Positions 24,627-33,569 of a DNA stretch of 64,000 nt are shown one piece after another (position 1 is the stretch's first letter; the number at the start of each line of letters is the position of its first letter). The stretch is from positions 62,001 to 126,000 of the forward strand of contig NZ_BEWA01000014.1 in NCBI RefSeq assembly GCF_003112535.1. The letters are read 5' to 3'. Source of the DNA: Streptomyces rishiriensis. Lineage in GTDB: Bacteria > Actinomycetota > Actinomycetes > Streptomycetales > Streptomycetaceae. The position numbers and the translations under genes were made by a program. The notes below the pieces were generated by a model. The model made no database searches. It worked only from the letters and a program-made list of their open reading frames with translations, and was not told the origin of the DNA.

Positions 24627-26762
24627 ATGGCCCCACGGCCCTCGCTCGCCGCATCCGTCGGAGCGGGCCGCCGTGCCGTACGGGTGACGGTCTCCGCGGC
24701 CGCCGGGTTCTACCCGGCCGCGTACCTGCTCGATCAGCCCGTGGCCGCGGTGTACGCCCTGTTCACACCCATCGCGCTGGGCGTCCTGTCGCCGCTGCCG
24801 GGCTCCGGACGCGGGCGCGCCGTCACCGTGCTGGGGGCCCTGCCGGCCGCCGCCGCCCTCGCCGCCCTGGGCACCGCTCTCGCCGTGGGAACCTGGCCGG
24901 CCGTGGCGGGCATGCTGCTCGTCGGGTTCGGGCTGACCTTCGGCGCGGTGTGCGGCCCGCGCCCGGCCGGGACCGCGCCCGGACTGCAGCTGTTCTACAT
25001 CCTGGCCTGCTTCCCGCCCTTCGCCCCGCAGACCCTGCCGCAGCGGCTGGCCGGAATCGCCGTGGGCGGGCTGCTGCTCGCGCTGTGCGAGCTGGCCGTG
25101 TTCCCGGACCCCCCGGAGCCCTCGTACCGGGGCCGGATCGCCGGCGTCCTGGATCTCGCGGCGCGCTCCGCCACGGCGCTGACCCGCACCGGGGGCACGG
25201 AGCCCGGGGCGGGCGGGCGGCTGCGCGAGGCCGGAGTGGAGCTGCGGTTCTCCCGGCTGCCTGCCGGGGCGCGCCCGACCGGCGCGGGACGCAGGGACCG
25301 CGCCCTGGCCCAGGCGGGTTCCGCGACCCGGCGTCTCGTGGATCAGCTGGCGGCCCTCTGCGAGATGCCGCGCAGCGCCGCGGACACCGCCTCGTACGAC
25401 CTGCTCCGGGGCGTCGCCGCCGCCTGCGGCGAGACAGCCCGTTCGCTGCGCCGCAGGCGCCGCACGGCCGGGCCCGAGCTGATCGAGGAGATGATCGCCC
25501 AGTTCCTCGTCTCGCGCGACGCGGCCCCGGCCGGGCGCACCGGCCGTCCGCACGAGCTGCTGCGCCGGCAGTCGACGGTGCTGACGGTCGCCGTGTCCGC
25601 GGTGACCGTGCGCACGGCCGTCGCCTTGGCGTACGGCGGCCGTCGGCCGGTGCACGGGCTGCCCCGGGAACAGTTCTGGTACGCACGGCTCTCGACGGTC
25701 CGTCTCTTCGCCGTCCGCCTCTCCGGCAATCTGACGCGACGCTCCGTCGTCTTCCAGAACGCGACGCGCACCGCTCTCGGCCTCTCCTTCGCCCGGCTGG
25801 TGGCCGGCTCGCTGGACCTCTCGCACGGCTTCTGGGTGCTGCTGGCCGTGCTCACCCTGGGGCGCACCACGGCAGGCGCGACCTGGTCGACCGTCCGCGC
25901 GGCCGTCCTCGGCACGCTGGCCGGCGCCCTCGCGGCCGGTCTGCTGCTCGTAGAGGCGGCCGGCGGCACCGAGGTGTACGCCTGTCTGCTCGTGCCGATG
26001 ATGCTGGTCGCCTTCACCGTGGGCCCGCTGGAGGGACCGGCCTGGGCACAGGGGCTGTTCACCCTGGTCGTGTCGGTGGCGTTCGCGCAGATCGCGCCCG
26101 TGACCTGGCGGCTCGCGGAGATGCGGGTCGTCGACGTGCTGACCGGCAGCGCCGTCGGGCTGCTGTGCGGGGTCCTGGCCTGGCCGTTCGGCGCCCGCGC
26201 CGAGACGCGGCGCAGCATGGCCGCCCTGCTGTGCGCCGCCGCGCCCCTCGTACGGGTCACCGCCGACGCCGCCACCGGGCGCGGCGCCCCCGGCCGGGAC
26301 AGCGACGCGGGCGGACCGGCCCTCCGGCTGACCCGGCACCGGCTCCGCATGGCGGAAGGCGCCTACGCGCAGTACCGCACCGAGCCTTCGGCGACCGCGT
26401 CCGGGACCGAGCCCGACTACCTCGCCGCTCTCAACTTCGGCTCCCGGGTCCTGGTCGGCGCCCACTGGCTGCCCCGGACGGACCAGGTGCACGACCTGCC
26501 CGGCCCGGCCCGGCGCTGGCTCCGGGAAGTCACCGCGGAGGTGGAGGCGGCCACCGTACGGGCGGCCGGCTTCCCGCCGGGCGGCGTCCGGGTCCGGCTC
26601 AGGCCGCCACCGCCCCTCACGCCCACGGCCCCGCCGGCCGTCCTGTCCCTCCTGAGCGACATGGAGGTGTGGCTCGAGGCCCTCGCCGCGGAGCTGCGGG
26701 TCGGCGCCGCCCACCGGCCGGCCCGGCCGACCGCCCCCGCGGCAGCCGTCCAACCCTCATGA
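24627..26762 (+). CDS. FUSC-family membrane protein
   Basis: A 711-residue integral membrane protein with two clusters of hydrophobic helices, each about four TM segments (residues about 15-155 and 385-530), separated by a cytoplasmic helical region. The second cluster contains SHGFWVLLAVLTLGRTTAGATWSTVRAAVLGTLAGA, the fusaric-acid-resistance/aromatic-acid-exporter signature. The family is linked to aromatic acid efflux (AaeB, FUSC) and, in plants, malate channels. ATG 24627 has GGAAGGA 7 nt upstream. It converges on gap. The substrate is unknown. Confidence 0.85.
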   Translation: MAPRPSLAASVGAGRRAVRVTVSAAAGFYPAAYLLDQPVAAVYALFTPIALGVLSPLPGSGRGRAVTVLGALPAAAALAALGTALAVGTWPAVAGMLLVGFGLTFGAVCGPRPAGTAPGLQLFYILACFPPFAPQTLPQRLAGIAVGGLLLALCELAVFPDPPEPSYRGRIAGVLDLAARSATALTRTGGTEPGAGGRLREAGVELRFSRLPAGARPTGAGRRDRALAQAGSATRRLVDQLAALCEMPRSAADTASYDLLRGVAAACGETARSLRRRRRTAGPELIEEMIAQFLVSRDAAPAGRTGRPHELLRRQSTVLTVAVSAVTVRTAVALAYGGRRPVHGLPREQFWYARLSTVRLFAVRLSGNLTRRSVVFQNATRTALGLSFARLVAGSLDLSHGFWVLLAVLTLGRTTAGATWSTVRAAVLGTLAGALAAGLLLVEAAGGTEVYACLLVPMMLVAFTVGPLEGPAWAQGLFTLVVSVAFAQIAPVTWRLAEMRVVDVLTGSAVGLLCGVLAWPFGARAETRRSMAALLCAAAPLVRVTADAATGRGAPGRDSDAGGPALRLTRHRLRMAEGAYAQYRTEPSATASGTEPDYLAALNFGSRVLVGAHWLPRTDQVHDLPGPARRWLREVTAEVEAATVRAAGFPPGGVRVRLRPPPPLTPTAPPAVLSLLSDMEVWLEALAAELRVGAAHRPARPTAPAAAVQPS

Positions 26763-26772
26763 GACGCCCGGG

Positions 26773-27771
26773 TCAGCGGGCGGCGAGGAGTTCGAGTGTG
26801 TCGATCACCCGGTGGGAGAAGCCCCACTCGTTGTCGTACCAGGCGACGACCTTGACGTGGCGGCCCTCGACACGGGTGAGCGCCGAGTCGAAGATCGACG
26901 AGGCCGGGTTGCCGGTGATGTCGGACGACACCAGCGGGTCCTCCGAGTACTCGAGGACGCCGGACAGCGGGCCCTCGGCGGCCGTGCGGTACGCCGCCAG
27001 CACGTCCTCGCGGGTCACGTCGCGGGCGACGGTCGTGTTGAGCTCCACGATCGAGCCCACCGGGACCGGCACCCGGATCGAGTCGCCGGACAGCTTGCCG
27101 TCGAGGCCGGGCAGCACGAGGCCGATCGCCTTGGCGGCGCCGGTCGTGGTCGGCACGATGTTGACGCCGGCGGCGCGGGCGCGGCGCGGGTCGCGGTGCG
27201 GCCCGTCCTGCAGGTTCTGCTCCTGCGTGTAGGCGTGCACGGTCGTCATGAAGCCGTGCTCGATGCCGGCGAGGTCGTCCAGGACGGCGGCCAGCGGGGC
27301 GAGCGCGTTGGTGGTGCAGGACGCGTTCGAGACGATCGTGTGCAGCTCGGGGTCGTAGGCGTCGGTGTTGACGCCGTACGCCAGCGTGACGTCGGCGCCG
27401 TCCGAGGGCGCGCTGACGAGCACCTTGCGCGCGCCCGCGTCGAGGTGGGCGCGGGCGGCCTTGGCCGACGTGAACCGGCCGGTCGCCTCCAGCACGATGT
27501 CGACCTCCAGCGCCGCCCAGGGCAGCTGCGCCGGCTCGCGCTCGGCCAGGACCTTGATCCGGCGGCCGTCGACGACGAGGACGTCGCCTTCGACGCCGAC
27601 CGGGCGGCCCAACCGCCCGGAGGTCGAGTCGAAGGCGAGCAGCCGGGCCAGGGCGGTCGGCTCGGTCAGGTCGTTGACGGCGACGATCTCCAGGTCGCTG
27701 TCGCGCTCCAGGAGCGCGCGCAGCACGTTGCGTCCGATGCGGCCGAATCCGTTGATGGCGATGCGAGTCAT
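26773..27771 (-). CDS. gap: Glyceraldehyde-3-phosphate dehydrogenase, type I
   Basis: A 332-residue glycolytic enzyme: NAD domain INGFGRIGRNVLRAL, catalytic C152 in SNASCTTNALAPL, the HAYT loop with the catalytic His region, TGAAKAIGLVLPGLDGKL and the C-terminal WYDNEWGFSHRV. Residue 34 following AVN is Asp (VAVNDLTEP), favouring NAD over NADP. Streptomyces usually carry several gap genes; this one is monocistronic, converging on the FUSC gene with 10 bp between stops. ATG 27771 is used; the upstream open frame lacks support. Confidence 0.97.
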   Translation of the reverse strand: MTRIAINGFGRIGRNVLRALLERDSDLEIVAVNDLTEPTALARLLAFDSTSGRLGRPVGVEGDVLVVDGRRIKVLAEREPAQLPWAALEVDIVLEATGRFTSAKAARAHLDAGARKVLVSAPSDGADVTLAYGVNTDAYDPELHTIVSNASCTTNALAPLAAVLDDLAGIEHGFMTTVHAYTQEQNLQDGPHRDPRRARAAGVNIVPTTTGAAKAIGLVLPGLDGKLSGDSIRVPVPVGSIVELNTTVARDVTREDVLAAYRTAAEGPLSGVLEYSEDPLVSSDITGNPASSIFDSALTRVEGRHVKVVAWYDNEWGFSHRVIDTLELLAAR

Positions 27772-27876
27772 GAGTGATGTCCCTTCGTTTCGCCACCAGC
27801 CTCGCGCGCGGCGTCCGCCCATGGCCCGGGCGTGAGCGCCATGGTTCGCAAGGATCTCGCCAACCGCCCGTCGCGG

Positions 27877-28833
27877 TCACTCGCCCCGGGTGAAGGTGCG
27901 CCGGTACTCGCTGGGCGTGGTGCCGAGGATCTGCTGGAAGTGCAGCCTCAGGTTCGCGCCGGTGCCGAGGCCGACGTCGCCCGCGATCTGCTCGACGCCG
28001 CGCTCGGAGCGCTCCAGCAGCTCGCGTGCCCGGTCGATGCGGGCGCGCATCACCCACTGCATCGGCGTGTATCCGGTGTCCTCGACGAAACGCCGGGACA
28101 AGGTCCGCTCCGAGACGGCCGCGTGCCGGGCCAGGGTGTCCAGGGTGAGGGGCTCGCCGAGGTGGTGCAGGGCCCACTCGCGGGTGGCGGCGAAGCGCTC
28201 GCCGAGCGGCTCCGGCACGCTGCGCGGCACGTACTGCGCCTGGCCGCCGCTGCGGTAGGGGGCCGCGACCAGCCGCCGGGCGGCGTGGTTGGAGGCGGCC
28301 ACGCCCAGGTCGCGGCGCAGGACGTGCAGGCACAGGTCGATGCCGGAGGCGGCGCCGGCCGAGGTCAGCACCGTGCCCTCGTCGACGAACAGGACGTTCT
28401 CGTCGACGCGGACGTGCGGGTGCCTGGCCGCCAGCGCCCGGGTGTAGTGCCAGTGGGTCGTGGCGCGTCGGCCGTCGAGCAGACCCGTGGCGGCGAGGGC
28501 GAAGGCCCCGGTCGAGATGGCGGCCAGCCGCGCGCCCCGCTCGTGTGCGGCGCGCAGCGCGTCGACGACCGCCTGCGGAGGGTCGTCGCGGTCGGGGTGG
28601 CGGTAGCCGGGGATGAAGACGACGTCGGCCCAGGCGAGCGCCTCCAGCCCGTGGGCGACGTGGTACGACAGACCGTCGCCGCCGGTCACCAGGCCCGGCG
28701 CCGCGCCGCACACCCGCACCTCGTACGGCATGCTCGCGCGAGTGGCGAACACCTGCGCGGGGATGCCGACGTCGAGCGGCTTCGCTCCTTCGAGCACGAG
28801 GACGGCGACACGTTGCAGGCGGGAGGACGACAC
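27877..28833 (-). CDS. GlxA-type AraC regulator (DJ-1/PfpI sensor domain)
   Basis: A 318-residue regulator. Residues about 8-180 are a DJ-1/PfpI-like domain (VAVLVLEGAKPLDVGIPAQVF; VVFIPGYRHPD; AISTGAFALAATGLLDGRRATTHW). In place of the DJ-1 nucleophile Cys it has Ser-Thr-Gly, as in non-catalytic GlxA proteins. The C-terminus is a double HTH (LTLDTLARHAAVSERTLSRRF; VEQIAGDVGLGTGANLRLHFQ). GTG 28833 is the only sensible start; its RBS is weak. It is divergent from the secreted protease gene, and a 14-bp palindrome lies between them at 28981-28994. Confidence 0.9.
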   Translation of the reverse strand: MSSSRLQRVAVLVLEGAKPLDVGIPAQVFATRASMPYEVRVCGAAPGLVTGGDGLSYHVAHGLEALAWADVVFIPGYRHPDRDDPPQAVVDALRAAHERGARLAAISTGAFALAATGLLDGRRATTHWHYTRALAARHPHVRVDENVLFVDEGTVLTSAGAASGIDLCLHVLRRDLGVAASNHAARRLVAAPYRSGGQAQYVPRSVPEPLGERFAATREWALHHLGEPLTLDTLARHAAVSERTLSRRFVEDTGYTPMQWVMRARIDRARELLERSERGVEQIAGDVGLGTGANLRLHFQQILGTTPSEYRRTFTRGE

Positions 28834-28980
28834 CCGGAAAGGGTACGGGGCGGGTGCGGGAGGGATGCGGCAGAAGCAGCGCAGGCAGCCACGAGCCGGC
28901 GGACCGCGCCCGAAACCCGGCACCGCATTGGCATAGACCTGACACACGGTAAGGATTAGGCTCTGCCGCGCCACACACTC

Positions 28981-28994
28981 TGAGAGCGCTCTCA
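28981..28994. promoter_or_regulatory. 14-bp palindrome upstream of the secreted protease (LacI/CebR-like box)
   Basis: TGAGAGCGCTCTCA is a perfect palindrome 120 bp before the protease start. It differs from the Streptomyces CebR box TGGGAGCGCTCCCA only at two symmetric positions, and its central GCGC is typical of LacI-family operators. A possible promoter TTGGCA-N16-TAAGGA lies just upstream (28929-28956), which would put the palindrome near or after the transcription start, a repressing position. The binding protein is not identifiable here. Confidence 0.5.
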
Positions 28995-29113
28995 CGCATC
29001 CGCGCCACCCCTTGCTTCGCCCTGCACTGCCCCGCTCCGCCCCGTTCCGCTCTGTTCCGCTCTGTTCCGCCGCTGTTCCACCCCCACTCCTGGAACGACG
29101 AAGGGCAACTCCC

Positions 29114-30319
29114 ATGAGACGCACAAGGCTCGCCCCCCTCTGTCTGGCCGCACTGCTGACCCTGGGCGGGCTCGTCGGCGCGGGCATCTCCCCCGCGTCG
29201 GCGAGCGGTGAGGCCACGGTCCCGGCCGCTGCGGACTCCACCTCGCACGCGTCCGGTACTGCCGCCCAAGACCCCGCTCGCGCCTCCGCGGGCCTCCTGC
29301 GGGCCATGCGGCAGCAGTTCGGGCTCACCGAGCGCCAGGCGAACGCCCGGTTGCGGGCCGAGCGGGACGCCGCCGCGCGCGAACCGGGAGCGCGCCGCAC
29401 GGCGGGCTCCGCGTATGCCGGGTCGTGGTTCGACGCCGTGGACGGCCGCCTGGCGGTGGCCGTCACCGCGCGGGCGTCCCAGGCCACACGCGCGGCGATC
29501 GCCTCCGGAGGGGCGGTCGTCCGCGTCGTCGAGCACAGCGCGCGGACGCTGGACGCGGCCAAGTCACGCATCGACCGGCTCTCCGCCCCCGCCTCCGTGG
29601 CGAGCTGGCACGTCGACCCGGCGGCGAACAGCGTCGTGATCACGGTCGTCCGCGACCGGCGCGACGACAACGATGTCCGGCGCTTCCTCGCACAGGCCCG
29701 CGCCACCGCCCCCGTCACCGTCGAGACGGTCGCCGCGACCCCGCGCACCTTCGCGGCCGGCACGGTCGGCGGCGACCCCTACTACACCGGCAACGTCCGC
29801 TGCTCCATCGGCTTCTCGGTCTACGGCGGGTTCGTCACCGCAGGCCACTGCGGCGGCGCCGGAGCGGGCGTCCGGGGCTGGGACGGCTCATACGTCGGCG
29901 AGTTCCAGGGCTCCTCGTTCCCCGACAACGACTACGCCTGGGTCAGCGTGGGCAGCGGCTGGTGGACGGTGCCGGTCGTCCTCGGCTGGGGGACGATCCC
30001 CGACCAGCTGGTACGCGGTTCCGCCGAGGCGCCCGTGGGCTCCTCGGTCTGCCGCTCCGGGTCGACCACCCACTGGCACTGCGGGACGGTGCTCGCGAAG
30101 AACGAGACCGTCAACTACAGCCAGGGCGCGGTGCACCAGATGACGAAGACGAGCGTCTGCGCCGAAGGAGGCGACTCCGGCGGCTCGTTCATCAGCGGGG
30201 ACCAGGCACAGGGCGTCACCTCCGGCGGCTGGGGCAACTGCTCCTCCGGCGGCGAGACCTGGTTCCAGCCGGTCAACGAGATCCTCGGCCGTTACGGACT
30301 CACCCTGCACACCTACTGA
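29114..30319 (+). CDS. Secreted streptogrisin-like serine protease (S1, with prodomain)
   Basis: A 401-residue preproprotease: signal peptide to about residue 30 (SPASA), prodomain of about 185 residues (QFGLTERQANARL; DRLSAPASVASWHVDPAANS), and mature chymotrypsin-fold enzyme from about T217. The catalytic triad is H245 (VTAGHC), D273 (DNDYAWV) and S355 (GGDSGGSF), with six cysteines in the mature part for three disulfides. The prodomain acts as an intramolecular chaperone in this family. ATG 29114 has AAGGG upstream. TTCCGCTCTG is tandemly repeated at 29045-29064 in the leader. Confidence 0.95.
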   Translation: MRRTRLAPLCLAALLTLGGLVGAGISPASASGEATVPAAADSTSHASGTAAQDPARASAGLLRAMRQQFGLTERQANARLRAERDAAAREPGARRTAGSAYAGSWFDAVDGRLAVAVTARASQATRAAIASGGAVVRVVEHSARTLDAAKSRIDRLSAPASVASWHVDPAANSVVITVVRDRRDDNDVRRFLAQARATAPVTVETVAATPRTFAAGTVGGDPYYTGNVRCSIGFSVYGGFVTAGHCGGAGAGVRGWDGSYVGEFQGSSFPDNDYAWVSVGSGWWTVPVVLGWGTIPDQLVRGSAEAPVGSSVCRSGSTTHWHCGTVLAKNETVNYSQGAVHQMTKTSVCAEGGDSGGSFISGDQAQGVTSGGWGNCSSGGETWFQPVNEILGRYGLTLHTY

Positions 30320-30457
30320 CCGCGAACCGCCGCCCCGCCCCGTGCGAGACACCCTCATCACGCCACGGACGCCCGGCGGCGCACACGTCCGGGACGGCCC
30401 CGGCCCTCCTCCCCGAGGACACCCCCCGGGGCCCGGGGCGCCCGGCTCCGAGGGGCG

Positions 30458-30488
30458 GGGGTGGCCGCATGCCAGGCGCGGCCACCCC
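30458..30488 (+). terminator. Hairpin terminator after the protease gene
   Basis: Perfect 11-bp stem GGGGTGGCCGC (30458-30468) and GCGGCCACCCC (30478-30488) with a 9-nt loop, about 140 nt after the protease stop. The rest of 30320-30654 is C-rich low-complexity sequence with no convincing gene; the pectate lyase promoter must lie at its right end. Confidence 0.6.
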
Positions 30489-30654
30489 TACCCCAGTCCC
30501 CTACCTCAGTCCCCTGCCCAGTCCCGCTGTCCTGTCCGCCCCGCCTCTCCCCGCCCCGCCCTCGCCCCCGCCCCCGCCTGTGAACACCCGCGGCGCCGCG
30601 CCCGTATGGAGTCCTGTGCAGTCCTGACTGCTTTCGGAAAGGCGCGGTGAACAC

Positions 30655-31512
30655 GTGACAGCTCGCTCTCCCCACTCCGGGCACCGCAGGTCTCAGAACA
30701 GAACCCCGCTGATCGCGGCGGTCGCGGCCGGCGTCCTCAGCCTCGCGATCGCGGCGCAGGCCGCTCTCGCGACCGAGACCGGGGCCGGGACCAGGACCGG
30801 CGGGACGGCGGCAGGGGTGCGCATGCTCACCGTGCCGCAGGTGGCCGGCGAGGAGCGGCTCACCGCGACCCGGCGGGTCACCGGCGTGTTCGACGGGGCG
30901 CGGACCCGGTTCACGGGAGCGGGCGCGCTGGCCGGGGACGGTCAGAAGGAGGGCCAGGACCCGCTGTTCGAACTCGCCGACGGCGCCGTCCTGAAGAACG
31001 TCGTCCTGGGCTCCCCCGCCGCGGACGGCGTCCACTGTCTGGGCAGTTGCACCTTGGAGAACGTGTTCTGGGAGGACGTCGGCGAGGACGCCGCGACCTT
31101 CCTCGGCAAGTCCGCCGACGCCAGGTACGTCGTCACCGGCGGTGGCGCGGCCGGGGCCGCGGACAAGGTGTTCCAGTTCAACGGCGCCGGCACGCTGACC
31201 GTGCGGAACTTCCAGGTGGCCGACTTCGGCAAGCTGGTCCGCTCCTGCGGCGACTGCGCGCAGCAGTTCCGGCGCGACGTGGTGCTGGAGAACGTCACGG
31301 CCACCGCCCCCGGCGGCGAACTGGCCGGGATCAACGCCGACTTCGGCGACACCGCCCGGCTGAGCGGCATCACCGTGCTGGGCGACCCCGACCGGAAGAT
31401 CGTGCCCTGCCAGAAGTTCCGGGGTGTCACCGGCGGCGAGCCCGCGAAGCTCGACGCGACGGCGGACGGCGTGAACTGCGTGTTCGAGCCGGCCGACATC
31501 ACCTTCCGCTGA
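30655..31512 (+). CDS. Secreted pectate lyase, family PL3
   Basis: A 285-residue exported enzyme. The signal peptide (AAVAAGVLSLAIAAQAALA) is followed by a short Gly/Thr linker, then a right-handed beta helix typical of PL3: FDGARTRFTGAGALAGDGQKEGQDPLFELADGAVLKNVVLG, GVHCLGSCTLENVFWEDVGEDAATF, GAADKVFQFNGAGTLTVRNFQVADFGKLVRSCGDC. The DGVHC-x4-C and NVFWEDVGEDA blocks include the Ca-binding acidic residues. It cleaves de-esterified pectin (polygalacturonate). GTG 30655 is the start, with GGAAAGG upstream at about 15 nt. A hairpin follows the stop. Confidence 0.93.
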   Translation: MTARSPHSGHRRSQNRTPLIAAVAAGVLSLAIAAQAALATETGAGTRTGGTAAGVRMLTVPQVAGEERLTATRRVTGVFDGARTRFTGAGALAGDGQKEGQDPLFELADGAVLKNVVLGSPAADGVHCLGSCTLENVFWEDVGEDAATFLGKSADARYVVTGGGAAGAADKVFQFNGAGTLTVRNFQVADFGKLVRSCGDCAQQFRRDVVLENVTATAPGGELAGINADFGDTARLSGITVLGDPDRKIVPCQKFRGVTGGEPAKLDATADGVNCVFEPADITFR

Positions 31513-31516
31513 CGGG

Positions 31517-31553
31517 CCCCGGCGTCGTCACGGAGGGGGCGACGACGCCGGGG
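31517..31553 (+). terminator. Hairpin terminator after the pectate lyase gene
   Basis: Perfect 13-bp stem CCCCGGCGTCGTC (31517-31529) and GACGACGCCGGGG (31541-31553) with an 11-nt loop, starting 5 nt after the stop codon. Confidence 0.8.
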
Positions 31554-31619
31554 CGTACGGAAGTTGAACACTTCGCGCGCCGCCCGTCGATCCGTCGTGC
31601 CGTCCCTACGCTGGCGCGC

Positions 31620-33422
31620 GTGCGAGAGCGACAGCAGGCGGGCGACGACCGTCACGGCAGTGCGCGGGAGCGGTCCCCCCTGGCGACCCGCGGGCCCCGG
31701 GCGGCCGCACCCGGCCGTGGTCCGAATCCTCTGCTGGGGCTGCAGCAGACGGCGGGCAACGCGGCCACCGTCGCCGCCCTGAAGGGGCCCGGTCCGGCCG
31801 GGCGGGCGGCTCGGACCGCCGCCGGCCGCGGGGCCCCGCCGACACTGGACGCCGTCTCCGAGGTGGACGACGACGCCATCGAACTCCCGCCGTATCTGCG
31901 GTACATGGAGGCGGCCGGGCTGTCTACGGCGTACGGTCTCACCGGCCACGAGTTCGTCACGGACACCCTCGCCGCCCGCATGGGCCGCCGCGACGGCGTC
32001 GTCGCCCGGATCGGCGCGGAACTCGCCGGGCGGCCCGAGTCGTTCTACGGGCACGGCCGGGCGTTCGCGGTCACCGGAGCCCGGGGCACGGACCGCTACG
32101 ACGTCACGGTGACCCTCTCCCCCGCCGACGACGACCGGCCCGTGTCTTCTCCCTCGCGCGCCCCGACGCGGAGGGCGCGGCCACCAAGGTGGACGTGCAG
32201 CACCAGACCGCGGCCGCCGTGGCCCACAGCGCGGGGTCCTCCGCCTCCAAGGGCTTGTCGTTCACCGCGTTCGGGCTGGCCCCGGTGGCGCCCGCCGTCT
32301 GGGCCGGAGCGGCGGCCACCGTCAACGCCCAGCCGTTCCAGTCCTCCCGGGACTCCCGCACCCAGCGCGCGGTCGCCGAACCCCGGGTGCTGCGCAGCGA
32401 CCAGGGATCCGTCGAGGTACCGCGCCGAGTGCGCTACGGCGTGCGCGTCAGCAAGGACGGCGGGCGCGCGGCGCAGCGCTTCGGCGGGATCGGCGCCCTC
32501 ACCATGCGCGTGCCGGTGGAGCATCTGACGCCGGTCGTCGCCGGGGCGTCCGCGCCGCCGCGTCCGGTGGCGGCGGCGACCGCACGGGCGGTGTCGCTGG
32601 CCGACTCGATGGCCCCGGTCGCCGTCGCGGACACCGCCGCTCCGCACCAGGGCGGCGGCGGGCTCTTCGACGCGGTCGCCTCGGCGCTGCACCCGTCGCT
32701 GACCTGGCCCGGCGCTCCCGGCCGGGCCCGGCTGTACGAGGCCACCGCCACCGCGACGGTGCTGGAGGACCTGCCCCGGCTGCTGCGCGACGGGGTGGTC
32801 GGCGAGGATCTGACCAGCCGGGACTGCAGTACCACGGGCACCTACCGGATGCGCGCCGCGATCACCGACCTGGGCCCGGGCTGGAGCACCGGCCGGACGC
32901 AGTTGCGCACCCACCAGCAGACCCAGCACTCGGTCACGGACACCGCGGGCAAGGGCCGTGGCGGGGCCTTCGGCGTCGGCCCGGCGGCGGGGTTCGGCGT
33001 CCTCGGCAACGCGGCTGCCGTGCGCGGCACCGTCATGCCGGTCGTCGGCGCGCGTCAGACGCGGTTCACCGTCGCCGAGCAGACGGTGTCCAGCCGGCAG
33101 GGCGCCGAGGTGCGCGGCGAGAAGGTGCTCTATCTGGGCACGGTCCTGTTCACCGTCGAGGGCAGCGGTCCCAGCTCGCCCCTGACCCGGGCGCGGGGCG
33201 GCGGCCGCACGGCGCACCACTCCATGCGGGTCTGGATCAGCCTGCGCGCGGACGAGGCCCGACCGGGTGTCGGGGCGGGGCGCGACGGCCGTGCAGGAGG
33301 TGACGCCGCCGCAGCCGGTGGTCGTCCGCATGCCCGCGCCCGCCGTGCGACGCCTGCTGGCCGACCCGGCGAACGCCGGACGTCTGACGGACCCGGGAGC
33401 ACGTCTGGCGCCTGGCGGGTGA
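31620..33422 (+). pseudogene. Frame-damaged large Streptomyces protein, possible eCIS/toxin-associated orphan
   Basis: Starting at GTG 31620, one frame encodes a disordered N-terminus with PNPLLGLQQTAGNAATVAAL, then DDAIELPPYLRYMEAAG and RYDVTVTLSPADDD. Near CCC 32139-32141 sense moves to another frame (RVFSLARPDAEGAATKVDVQ then HSVTDTAGKGRGGAFGVGPA), and near CCC 33258-33260 it returns to the first (VQEVTPPQPVVVRMPAP), ending at TGA 33420. Two compensating single-base indels would restore about 600 codons. The LLxLQxxAGNxA motif is common at the N-terminus of proteins associated with contractile injection systems, and the rest resembles fragments of very large polymorphic-toxin-like proteins. 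Damaged gene or sequencing error. Confidence 0.6.
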
Positions 33423-33496
33423 TTGGCCGTCAGGGCCGAGCGCGCCACCGGTCGTGGCACCGCGGTCCCTCATTCACGGCGCGCGGTCCGAGCGGC

Positions 33497-33532
33497 CGGC
33501 GTGGTCGGCGGGGTCGGCGTGGTCGGCGGGGT
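33497..33532. repeat. Two perfect 18-bp tandem repeats
   Basis: CGGCGTGGTCGGCGGGGT occurs at 33497-33514 and 33515-33532, in the non-coding gap between the damaged ORF and the sigma/CAP gene. Degenerate copies continue to about 33568. No other feature is seen in 33423-33569. Confidence 0.85.
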
Positions 33533-33569
33533 GGTTGACGGCGTCAGCGCGATCGGCGGGTCGGCGGGG

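Noticed and set aside
30320..30654. Possible proline-rich short protein upstream of the pectate lyase
   Set aside because: Pro/Arg/Gly runs result from C-rich DNA. The only solid element is the hairpin at 30458-30488.
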